DNA from: Melampsora larici-populina 98AG31
Lineage: Eukaryota > Basidiomycota > Pucciniomycetes > Pucciniales > Melampsoraceae
DNA: 64,000 nt
Assembly (NCBI RefSeq): GCF_000204055.1
Contig: NW_006768786.1
Coordinates: 918,873 to 982,872 of the forward strand
Reading direction: 5' to 3'
The notes under the pieces were generated by a model. That model made no database searches. It saw nothing but the letters and a program-made list of their open reading frames with translations, and was not told where the DNA came from. Both the position numbers and the translations under genes were made by a program. Below, one piece after another: positions 25,200-36,427 of the stretch; positions within the stretch are counted from its first letter, which is position 1, and each line of letters opens with the position of its first letter.

Positions 25200-27320
25200 A
25201 AACCATTCATATCCTGAGAAGTATGTACAGACAAAATGCTTTACAATACAAAAAGACCCTTCAAGGTGTATGTTGACTGATTGACATCAGATTTAGAAGC
25301 CAAAGTTGGGGTGAAAAAATGAATCAAAAGAGAAAGTAGGTCTTTTTTGATTCTGGTTTCTGGTTGGTGTCGAGGCGTGACTTTCTGATTTTGAGTTTTT
25401 TGATTCGGCTTGATTAAACTTTACAGCATGACCTCCTCCAGGTGCTCCGGTAGGATTAGGATCCTTATTTGGTTCACCTGGTCTACCACAAGAAGGTTGT
25501 GCATTCCTTTGTGGTGGCATTGGCATATTAGCTGGCCATGGAGTTGGAAGTTTAAATCCAGGATAATTCTTATCATGAGCTGGTTGATAAGTGTCTCTGT
25601 TTGGAGTCCCATCGATGTATTTCCCGGTCTTTCCCTCTTCCCATCCAAATGTTCCAGTCTGGGGATTAGCAATGGGATTAGTTCCTACTGTTGGTAACAA
25701 GATGATTACATTGAATCAGTCTTGGGTGGAGAGGAAATGGACTGGACAATGATATTCTAACTAAAAATTGTGAAGATCACTCACAGCCTTTGAAACCTCC
25801 AAGATTACTGGTTGATGGGAAAATGAAATCATTGTCAGGAATCAACAATCCATACCCTAGAGAAGCAGAATAAATTCCGTCACTCAACTGCCAGACAAAG
25901 ATGTGTGAGTTAGTAGGGTCCGACACGAGTTCGGTGACTGGTGGAAATTCTGAAAAGTAACAGCAAGAACCATACGACTAGAATCGGGGTCAAGATCAGT
26001 AATTTATTTACACAATATGATTCAATTCATGATCACTTACGCAACCGTGGTATGTATCTTTGGAGTGGTCAACAGTGAAAACTGCCATGAATTGAACTGT
26101 TATCCCCAATTGATTGTCAGACGAGATGAATAACGATGAGCATTGTGATAGATGGTCACGGAAATTTCAGCGAGACATAGACTTACCGTTGGGGAATGCA
26201 TTGCGGGTGTTATGCTGAGAAGATGCGATGTAAAAATGGTGATTGAAACAAAAGGCGTAAGCTCAAATCTCATCAGACCGAAGAAAGGAAGATTCAAAAA
26301 AGAAAATGGCTTACCGAGCACTCAGCCAGTTGAATATTTCTGGAGCACGATTTTGCTGAAGTGAAATAATGATGCAAATTAAGCAAATTCAATTTCTACG
26401 ATTGCAACAAAAGTTTATATTCAATCCCTTGAGAAGAGAAATCAAAACTATATTCACGTGGGTTTCTGGCCATCCAGCCAGGAGAGACTTTATGATCATG
26501 AACAAAACCAGTAGCTTCATCCCAATTGGCTCGAACTACCGTGAAAAACAAGCACCATATGGCCAGAGTTATGCATGGTGTAGAGGCGTAGGATTTGATA
26601 GACATCTTGAATAGTGTGATATAAAATTGATCAAACTGAAAACCAAACACTGTGGTTACTCGTGAGGTCTAAACCCTTACACGCCTGGATGAAAGAAAGA
26701 TGCGTCGAGCAAGATGAAGTATGAATGGAAATTGCAAACAACTTGCGGTGTTCACAAACTGAATGTTGACGTAGAATGAAAATGTAGAGCCGTGCTGGTA
26801 CTCAGCAGGGCTCTTTCGAGCTCCAAGCTCAGGGTGTAGTTACACGTGATCTGCCCGTTTGCTGATAGAAGGTCTTGATGCTCGTGTATGGGCTGACCGC
26901 GGCTCAACACCCAATCAGAGTACACCTTTCAGGATTTGTCAGACCAGTCCTCAGGGATAGGGAATCCTTCCTTGGGATATGGAGTAGCCGTCGAATGAGA
27001 AAGCTGACTTGCATCACTTTTGAGACTTTCCTCACCTTGTCGATTACCAGGCCCTGGACGTTCCAAGGATAAAATTCGAGAATGGGCTCGCCGTGAAGGG
27101 GTACGGGGACTCGAGGAGAGTGAATTGGAGTGAGTCTTTTTCGACTCGTCATAGGGCTAACTTCATGTCATCCCCGATCCAACAAACAGCCAGAGTAAAA
27201 GGGGTCGGGTGAATAAATTTGAACCACGAGGCCCATCCGGACATGATCCTTCAAACAACACCATAGCACCGTACTCTTCGCCCCCGTACTTGATTTGTCA
27301 GGGCTTCCCCTATGCAATGC
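25200..27320 (-). repeat. Inverted segmental duplication, copy A
   Basis: This segment, read on the minus strand, aligns in order with 47690-49870 on the plus strand. Shared landmarks are CTGACAAATC, CGGATGGG.CTCGTGGT, a CATGAAG...ATGACGAGTCG block, GACAAGGTGAGGAA, GCCCTGCTGAG.ACCA, the whole five-part secreted-protein gene, and ACATACACCTTGAAGG and CT.GGATATGAA after the stop. Non-coding flanks are diverged but recognisable. The limits are approximate. Confidence 0.82.
25293..26605 (-). CDS. Secreted protein, paralogue A of an inverted pair; function unknown
   Basis: The start ATG at 26603-26605 opens a signal peptide (MSIKSYASTPCITLAIWCLF, then FTVVRA) followed by NWDEATGFVHDHKVSPGWMA. Later exons encode KSCSRNIQLAECS, HNTRNAFPN, VQFMAVFTVDHSKDTYHGC, SYGSCCYFSEFPPVTELVSD and SNLGGFKG. 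A last exon (25293 to about 25681) begins LGTNPIANPQTGTFG and has YPGFKLPTPWP and QPSCGRPGEPNKDPNP before a charged, Ser-rich tail. Six exons join in frame, including one split by an intron (26215-26314) that the paralogue at 48452 lacks. The family was not recognised. Secretion, several Cys and recent duplication make it an effector candidate, but that is inference. Confidence 0.78.
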
Positions 27321-28181
27321 TACTCGGGCGCGACTCTGCCCACTTCCTACCAGATAATCACCCTCTTGCTACTGACTTTCGAGGCTGAACCAAAGGCAAG
27401 AAAAATGATTTTCATTCAATCCAGAGTCTTCTGAGCACTTGTGGCGAACGCGTATCCATACTGAAGAGTCCACCATTCCATAGGAAACGACCTTGAACAC
27501 TTTTTTTACTGATTGACATGTTATTTTTGCGCAATCGCATCCGAATCTTAAACGTATTGATCTTGAGTCACAGTGTGATCTCAACACATCCATCAGGACC
27601 TCAGGCTCAAAGTCCTTCTGGGTTCATTGCCGATTATCCTTACTGAATGTAGAAATTAATTTCAAGTCACCTCTTAATGAGTCTTGCATAGTTATGCTGA
27701 GTCTGATATGGTATCTATGTTGGACTGAATTATCATGTCGTGCATATCATTATCTTGCATATCATTATCTGCACTAGAAGCGAGATGTTTCAGACTGCAA
27801 AGTTCCAAAGTCCAACTGTTTCAGGAGCTTGTGTGTATGTACATATGTCATACTCACATGTAACGCCTACTATGTTATACAGACTACCCTACAGTATAGT
27901 ACAGATCGGGCTCAACCGGTCCACTGACTGAAAAAAAGTGGAATTTTGTACAATGTGTAAAATTTGATTCGCCAACCATCGAACTTCACACAATTTTTCA
28001 CTCTGGCTCAGCAGACAATTTCAATTCTCATTGGGATCATCAAAGCATAGTAGCGTATGTCATTTTATAACTCATCAACAGGATATATGTTCAGAATTTC
28101 ATCCTTGTTCCGCATTACCAATTTGCTGCCAACAGTTCTTCACCTTGGTCTTTTTGCTCGACAAACGGTCCACACTTCAGC
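26606..28181. other. Spacer holding the upstream part of duplication copy A
   Basis: The first 700 bp or so are homologous to the DNA upstream of the paralogue at 48452. The open frame at 26904-27152 (-) lies in this duplicated flank and is not conserved as a frame in the other copy, so it is not called. The end of the region is the promoter of CLU1; no clear TATA box was seen. Confidence 0.5.
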
Positions 28182-31100
28182 ATGTCTCTTGACTCAAGCC
28201 TCGTCTTGGTTCAACCTAGCCCAAGCATGCCTTCGGCTGAAACGCTCCCTGAGAACCTAGAATTATCATCTGGATCAGCAGCTGAACAGAATGATAGTCA
28301 AGCAGCCAATGCTCCTGATGAAGAGGAACCTAGTCAGTCTTTTCGAGCGTTCTTCTATCCTTCTACCTTTACTTGATCATGATATATGATCAAAGTCTAT
28401 ATTAGAGCCTATTCGAACCAGCATATTGTCTACTGGCTTGTCAAATCCGCAATCTCAATTGAGCCGCTCTAGCGTCGTAGTCAACTCTCTCAGCTCCCAA
28501 GACTTATTATTTTATTGATGATTTTGATTCTGACACATCGCTCTATTCGAAACAGAAATCTTTGAGCTGTCCATCTTCATACCCAGGCCATCATTTTGCG
28601 AGAAGATCAAATTTCCATCCCTTACGGACGCAGACGGAGCCCCGATAGAATCTCCCTACCTGGAGATTACTTTGACTACGCAAGGATCTGAAACCATCCG
28701 TGATTTACAACAATCCGTTATGGAATCCACTGAGGGCTGGTGGTTGGGAACTTTTGGACTCACCACCGTTCAACTTGATCAAAATGGACAGCCTGATCCG
28801 AAATCAAATATCTCTGCCAAACGGACAATCTTGGGTGAATTTGCCGAGCTATCTACCGCCTTTACGGAAGAGAAGTACAAAGATCCGACTTTGAAGCGTG
28901 CTTTGGAGGCCGTCAACAGTTAGTCAACAAGCTACTCTTATCCCCAGTGGTCCCCAATCCTCACAGATCTTTGACATACACTGTTTTGCTGTCAGTTGAT
29001 TACAATGACTACTTCGCACGGTTGCATGTGATCCGAGTGCGAGATGTCTTATATAACCAAGCTCCTGGATTATTAATGGGCAACACTACGCCTTTTGTGA
29101 CCTATGATCCTACTCAAATCGGTCTCTCAGGTGGTATCAGCGCATTCCCCTCGATCCGTGGCTTGGATCCTGAATCCGATGAAACCCGCTCTGGGTTGAT
29201 TGAGCCTAGTGTTGCAGAGTCAGCTTTGGCTTCGGGCAAAAACAAGAAGAAGAAAGGTTCTGAAATGGGACAATTATCTATCACTCCGGAACCAGAATCA
29301 CACCCGTCATCGATTTCGGACTTGGCTGATTATTCGTTCAGCCCAACTAAACCCTTTGAAGCCTTTAACGTCATTCGAGAAGAATTTGCAAAGTGTTCCA
29401 ATCACCCTCCGGCTCGGTATGTGAAGACTTTTACACTGTCGACTTGGAACCCACCTCCTCACCCGCTCCGACTACAAGGTCATCATTTATATTTGACCCT
29501 CACCACCCTCGAAAGCGAGACATTCCAGCTCACGTGCCATACCAAAGGGTTCTACATTAACAAATGCACCAAATCACACTTCGATCCATCCCCTCGAGCT
29601 TCAAGTCCCTCCTCATCAAAAGCCACTTTTTACCACTCTCTATTTCAACTCATCTGTTCAATCTCGCCATTGTTCGCTACTCGGCTCTCCGAAACTTGGA
29701 GTCGAGCTCTAAGCCCATCTCTTCCGGATTTCTTCTCCTCGATTCCGATCACCAATTGCACTCCAGCATACCCTTGGCTAGTCAATCCTCCGAAGCATAC
29801 TGCCGATGGACTTCGCCCTCAACTCGCCTTCCTTCTCACAGGAAGTGTGACAGCAGAATGTCTTCCCCTGGCTCGAGATTGGGCAGATGAATTTGCTCAG
29901 GTTCGAGAATTACCCAGGAAGACGTTGCCGGAACGTACTTTACGTGAGCGACTGTGGAATCGTCTTCAATTCGATTTTACCATGGCGGCCACTAGGAGCG
30001 TGATTGCTTGCAATGCTGGCGATGTTCCACCTCTGAATCCACATGAACCAGAGACTGCGTGGACATTTGTTCAGAACAACATGCTGATCAGTCGAGCTGC
30101 AGATCCGATTGCAGCTTATGACCACCTAGGTGGCGCAGTGGCTGCACGTGCAATAGCTAGCAAAGACTTGACAAATATCAAGCACCTCAACGAGCTCGAT
30201 ATTCCGGGTGTCTATACTATGGGTAGCGCAGTGGTTGATTATCACGGTAAACGTTGGATTGTACAAGGTATGATCCCCGGAATCTTCCGCCCACCGGACT
30301 TTGAAGCCGAGGCGGCCAAACTGCTTGCTGCCATCGACACCACCCCCAAGGATGATGCATCAAAAGAATCGGAGCCTGCAGGGAAGCCGCAAGGGGAGGA
30401 TGGAAAGCATGTAGATGACGAAGCTGAATGGGAAGATGTGGAAGGATCAGATGCCGTCGTGAAGACCGCTAAAGACGCTGACGTCGACTTTGCAATCCCG
30501 CCTCCCACGACCTACGAAATTTTGTATGGAAGTGTGGACATCGAGAAGCCCGAAATGGGCTTAAGGTCGGATCCACAATTCCACAAGCTAGCCGCCAAGG
30601 TCGCAAGCGGATTTAACCTTCTCGAACACAAGGTCACCGATTTGACTGGTAACGCTCATCAGCTATGGCTCAGCGCTGATATTCATGGAATTAAAGCTAC
30701 TGACGGTAGATATTACCTCATTGATCTTTGTAAGTGATTTTTTTGCCAGGAATGTTCAATCTACCCCGTAAACTGACGTAGAAGACGTTGTTCACCTGCT
30801 CAGATCGTATGACACCGCTCGATGTACTGTTCCTCAAAAACGATTTCAAGGGTCCGATTTTGAACGAACCTCCTCCTAACCCTGAATCCGTTGAGGGTAC
30901 CGACAGTGACGTGACACAGGTTGCTCCAGAATACCCTCACCGTTTTACCCTCATACGTTCCGAAGCTGTCTCGGCATTCAAAACATACAAGTTTCGAGTT
31001 TTTGCTCTTGATCAACTTACCAAGCGTCAGAAAGAGGCGTCGGAAGCTCCATCTGACACTACGGATGGCGAAACGAAAAAGAGCCAACCCCCCAAGGCCA

Positions 31101-33317
31101 ATGGCGCAATATTAGAAGAAGATTTTAAGTTTGGCTTAAACCCCGATGCGTGCGTTGATCGAAAAAGCCAGCCTTGGGAGACATCGGTCGACAAAGATGA
31201 GGAGCAGATTGCCACCGTCAAGGAACTGTCAAGCTTCGTCCGACAACAACTTTTGCCCACTGTGGTACAAGAGTTATGTGAAGTAAAAGGGTTACCGGCA
31301 GATGGAAAACGTGTGAGCGACTTGTTACATTCGCATGGTGTGAATATTCGATATCTTGGGCATGTGGCACACCAACTCGAGTCAGCTGCCAACAGTTTTG
31401 GTGTCGCAACTGATCATAAGGATGATCAGCTCGTGGTCTTGAAAGCCAACATCGGAATGTTGCACAGCGAAATGGTCTTCAGAGCTTGCAAACACATCTT
31501 GAACCGCTTACTAGAACAAAGTTCCCCAGCTGGAACATCTCATTGCATTTCACATTTCTTAAACTGTTTGCTTGGTACTTCTCCTGCTATTCCTCACGAA
31601 GCTGATTGCTTCGATAGTGATGCACAATGGATATCTTACACCAAAGAAGGCCTTCAAGCTGAAATCGTCCAAGAGGTTCGAAGTCGATACCGCTATGCGC
31701 TCCCAGCGAGCTTCTTCAGCGAGCGATTATCTGTGACAAAAACGCAGATGCTACGTGAGCTTTGCACGCGGATGGGTATTCAGCTTGCTTTGAAGGATTA
31801 CCAGCTCTCTGAACCGGTAGTGGAGGCAGCTCCTCCGCCTGCCCACGTGCATTCAACCGATGAAGAAGAAGCGTCGGCAGACAGCACACCGATCGCTGAA
31901 GGGGCAGTATCAAGCTCGAACAAGAACAAAAAGAAGAAAAAGTCAAAGGCCAAGAAGCCAGCCACAAATTTCGGTACCGACAATTCCATCGCTACTCAAA
32001 CCTTTTCCCCTATGGATGTATTAAATCTTCTACCGATCGTAAGGGATTCGACCTGCCGTAGCTCAGTGGCTGATGAACTTTACGCCGAAGGACGAAAAGC
32101 TTTCCATGCAGGCCACATCGGATTAGGTCAAGAGCTGTGTAATGATGCGCTGACAACATACGAACAAGTCTTTGGTTCAGTTCACCCTGAGATGTGTCGA
32201 CACTGGCATTCGCTGGCGATCATCTACCATCAACTTTATCAGCGTGCGTTGATGGAGTTGACCGAGCACAACGACCGTTTGGAAGAACTGAAGTTACGTT
32301 GTCTATCCGCGACTACCGAAACGGAGAGGGAAACGTTGAGAGCTGAAATCCAAGAAGCACAGAAAGACAGAGACGTTGAAGGCATGAAGGTTGAGGTTGA
32401 AAGCTATGTACAATTGGCTGCTCAGAACTTACGACAGAGTGTGATCGTGGCTGAGCGAACGTTGGGGCTCGACCATCCCGAAACCATTCAACAATACTCT
32501 GACCTATCGGTGATGGAATATACTCTGGGTAACACGAAGACAGCAATGAGGTACACAAAGCACGCATTGGATCTCTGGTACCTAATCTATGGACCAGGAT
32601 GCCATCCCAACGGTTCAGCCGTGGTGACCCATGCCGGCTACCTTACCCAAACCAACTTAGAAGCATCAAAGCATTTGAGACCAGAATCCATCTTTGAATT
32701 GTCTCAAGTCTTGATTGGAAGTTTCTATGGTCAATCGTCCGGTAAGTTTGCCGAAGCGACTCTGATCCTTTCACAAGTATACGCCCAGGGTGCTCGAAAA
32801 GATCTAGCCGTCAGGTATGGTGAACAGGCTAGCCAGTTGTTTAAGGATCGGTGTGGAGCAGACCATGAGCAAACCAAACTGGCTATTCAATTCACTGAAG
32901 CAATCAATAAATCAATCGAGGCTCAAATCAAAGGAGATGAAGAGAAAAGTGCTCGATTGGCAAAGAGACTTGGGTTAGACCCTAAACGAGCAGCGACTCT
33001 TCGAGCACGCCTAACTGCCTCTTCAAGTCACTCGACTCAAACCAATGGTCGACACCAAGAAAGCATCAAGTCGGACTTGAGAGTACCTTCCTCTTCGAAA
33101 CCTATCGCCTCCACTTCGAAGATCAGTTACCCACGTAAGTTTGATCTAAATTCTCTACAAACAGATTAACACTATTGACATGTTTGTGCCGCATTTTTGT
33201 TTTCTAGTCAAAAAGAACACCAATACCGCAACGATTGATGAGCTAGTGAGATATATCCAGGGTTCAGGTTCACCTACAAAACCGACAAAGGTACCCATCA
33301 GGACCCGTGCTCGTTAA
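28182..33317 (+). CDS. CLU1: CLU1/CluA clustered-mitochondria protein
   Basis: Clu proteins are cytosolic RNA-associated proteins needed for normal mitochondrial distribution and translation of mitochondrial-protein mRNAs; the yeast homologue also co-purifies with eIF3. Exons are 28182-28332, 28556-28918, 28996-30729, 30804-33134 and 33208-33317, all in frame. The order of domains fits: an N-terminal ubiquitin-like part (KIFELSIFIPRPSF), a GSKL-like region (ARLHVIRVRDVLYNQAPG), the Clu domain (LRERLWNRLQFDF... to IHGIKATDGRYYLIDLYRMT), an eIF3-p135-like region, a lysine-rich linker near 31920, and TPR-like helices (AHAGHIGLGQELCNDALTTY-type, ERTLGLDHPETIQQYSDLSV). The C-terminus TIDELVRYIQGS matches the conserved family end. 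About 1,500 residues, near the usual length for fungi. Confidence 0.95.
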
Positions 33318-35016
33318 CGAAAGTTGATCATACCTTGACATCCTTGACCTCACATGATCAGCTTGAATCCAACAATGCAACATAGACAAATCCAACTCAA
33401 AAAATAGTAGAAATACGATCTCAGCAATTCTCTTTTCTTGTCAATTTTATTTGTTGATCCTAAAGGCAGATTTTTTCATTTCCTTTTTCACTACTATTGT
33501 TCTCTTCATGATGCAGAAATATGCTTCAAATTAAAAGATATCCCCTTTCGAATCATCAGCAAAAGACAAAAAATATAGCGTGGATAAATTCTTGTTTTCT
33601 TTCTTTGTTTAGTGCTATATTGGTCCCGATATAATAAATAATCTTGATTCTTTTCTCTAGTTTTCCTACAATTGTGTGTTTTTTGTTTCAAACTATAAAT
33701 GTGGTAGAGATTTTTTCGGTCAAAATGCTAGTTAATATCAGAATAGTAGAAAATTCATTTGTCTTTTCTATTTTCAAGTCTTTTCCGGTGAGGCTTACAG
33801 TTTGCTTGTTTGACTAAAGTTGTGAGTCAGGTATGCCGATGGACACTTTTTAGCCGCGATCTCTCGAGCAAGTTTTGTAAAGTTCTCGAGTATACTGCTA
33901 AAATGTTTACTTCTTTTAGATCACATTACTAAACCTATATTGATGTATGTACCTAGTTCTAAATCACAATATCTTGTCCCTATTGACGCAAAGGATAGAT
34001 AGCTCAATTACTTACACAAATTTATCAGTACTTGCAGTGGTTGCTATCAGCCTTGCCAGACATCTAGATTGATTTTGTAACCCTCCCAGTTGTGTCATGA
34101 ATCTGTAGAGGATTACCTGAATTGCATCCTATTGCATCTCAGCAAGAAGGCTTGATGAAATGTTAATCTACATAGCCAAAGATTAACACAGATCATACTT
34201 GACAGAATGCCTGTCAACCCTGGCAGCCTTCACCCGCTGGGAAACCTGATTGTTAGCGTACATAGCAAGTTCATCAGGTCAGGGTTATAGTTCCTTTTGC
34301 CGGCTGATCCTCAAGGCAATCCTCATATGTATGCTCCAGATTTCTCCAGAAGGGTGATGATGTACTTTGATTCATCAGACTATCCGAGAAGTCGCATGCT
34401 TTCCAAAAAACCATCAGAAGGTCACTAATACTGGTCGTGTTCAAAGATATTTTCCATTCGATAACCTTCCATCGAAGCTCCAAACTATGGAGGTGTAGTG
34501 TGGAAAGGATAAGTAGTCTATTGATTACACTGAGGAACCATTTTAGCTTACAGCTTACATGGTTTCATGCTGTCATGCATCCTTCCTTGATCAGTCCGTA
34601 CATAAATACATTTTGTAAATCATTGATCATTGGCAAGATCAAGGATCTGCGATATATAATCTAGAGGTATACTGACTGTTAGTGCAACATGCGTCACTCA
34701 GAGTGACGCAGTGGACACGCCGCAGTCAATGTGGATGGGCTGTGTGTGACACTCTGAGTACAACCCCGCACTCTAGCTGGAGTAATATTCCTCATGGTGA
34801 TATTTATTCAATCTCTTCTCAAATTCACAAGTTTACTATAAACCTCGCGTTCTTACTAGTTTCTTTCTATGAATTTCTTCTATCACCTTTGAAATCTACT
34901 TAGTTATCTCTCGGCGCTAATCTGCGCTCTCTTTCCTTTTGTCCTCAACATCATCTTCCCTTTGCCCTGATCTAATCTTCACTGTTCGTGATATCGAAGT
35001 TCGGCATCTGATTCAC
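33318..35016. other. Spacer between CLU1 and the membrane-protein gene
   Basis: T-rich 3' flank of CLU1, then short frames without family signals. A perfect palindrome TGCGTCACT-CAG-AGTGACGCA lies at 34690-34710, about 300 bp upstream of the next gene. It contains TGACG-type half-sites and could be a bZIP/CREB-like binding site or a transposon relic. Confidence 0.5.
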
Positions 35017-36427
35017 ATGATCATGACATCCAAGCATTTGACTCTAGATATCCCTTTGACGCATGACTTGGCTGGACCTCTTAGATCTCCATATCCACTA
35101 AACAAACCTAGTTTCAATCCTACAAATGCAACAGACGATGATGACTTGTCTAGACTAGAAGGGAAACAACTGAGACCACGAAGAGAATTCGTGAGTATAG
35201 GGATTTATCTGACTCTAATTTTCCAAGGCTCGAGAAATCCAGAAAACAATCTGTCACTTCAAACTGATCATTGACGGATTTTTAGCCTCAAAATCATCAA
35301 CAGCCTTCTGAACCGATGCCAAGGCTTACTGAAGCTCAAAAAATTATGGCTCTAAGTTATAGAGACAGTCAAGACAAACGTAGTGCAGTCACCTTCTTAT
35401 ACTTCGCTCTGGGCTGCGTAGGAAAAGTGACATTCGGTTAGTCCTATCTTGCAATTTTGACTCCTTCCTGAGATGATCCCAAGATCCTCGATCTCATAGT
35501 CGAATTATTTTGGGCTTGAAGGGTTTGGGGCAGCTATGGCTGTTAAGGGAAAAATTGGGGAAACACAAGATGATGGAACCTTTAATACTGGTGTCATTTT
35601 AGCATCAGTAGGGGCTATAGCTGTCATAACCGCAGCTTTGGGGTTTGGAGCTGCTATCACTCGCGTGCACCTTAAGATAGGATGGACAATAAAATCTCTT
35701 GCCATCCTTGCTGGAACGCTTATTGCTATTGGCGATGGATTAGCTCGTACGTTAATTTCAGAGGATTGTTTTTCACTTTTCTTGAAATAATCAAGACTTT
35801 GATACGTATCTGTTCGGTTCAAGATTGTTGATGCTCCTTCTCTATCTAACCTAGAATATTATTATTCTAGTACTGATAACACCGAGTCTATAAGACTATG
35901 TATCTTTCCTCTTGTTATTGGAACCAGTATTTTGGCCATCACACTGCCTAATATGGTAGCTTATACTGAACTTTATAGAGGCAGATCAATTGGAAGTCAG
36001 TATTCCTTTAAAAAATTCTGTCCATTCATGGGTATCTCAACTGATAAAGTGTATTTAATGACTGAATTGATGATTTTCAAATCAGTTCCTTCCGAGAAAC
36101 GTTCAATCTTTGCATTGGCTTGCATAGGTTGCGCAAATGGTTCTTTTTTTGGGGGGTGGGTTACAGGGGAACACGCGCAATGGCCATCAAGTTTTAATAT
36201 GGGTATGTATACCATATCTTTCAAAATTTCCTTCTTTTTGCTTTTAATGTCAATGAATTTTAATGTATATTTCTTGGTTTTGCATGAAAGCTGTTGTCAC
36301 TGTTGCTCTTGCATCAAGTTATTTAGGAGCCGCTATTTTTTGGAGTGATCATATTCGTGAACTTGCAAGTTCTTATCATGAACGTTTACTACTAGAAGAA
36401 AATGAAGAGAAAGAACATTCTTTTTGA
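35017..36427 (+). CDS. Multi-pass membrane protein, family not recognised
   Basis: Five exons join in frame with good splice sites: 35017-35190, 35286-35436, 35522-35746, 35855-36202 and 36291-36427. The ATG at 35017 is the first in frame; a second lies two codons on. The protein (about 345 residues) has a polar N-terminus and about six hydrophobic segments, including SAVTFLYFALGCVGK, TGVILASVGAIAVITAALGF, KSLAILAGTLIAIGDGLA, CIFPLVIGTSILAITLP, FALACIGCANGSFFGGWV and VALASSYLGAAIFW. It ends in a charged tail (HERLLLEENEEKEHSF). The small-residue-rich GxGAA and GxxxG motifs suggest tightly packed helices. No transporter or enzyme signature was recognised, and location is unknown. Confidence 0.72.

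Noticed and set aside
26904..27152. 82-residue minus-strand frame as a gene
   Set aside because: It lies in the duplicated upstream flank, and the homologous DNA near 47880-48110 does not preserve the frame.
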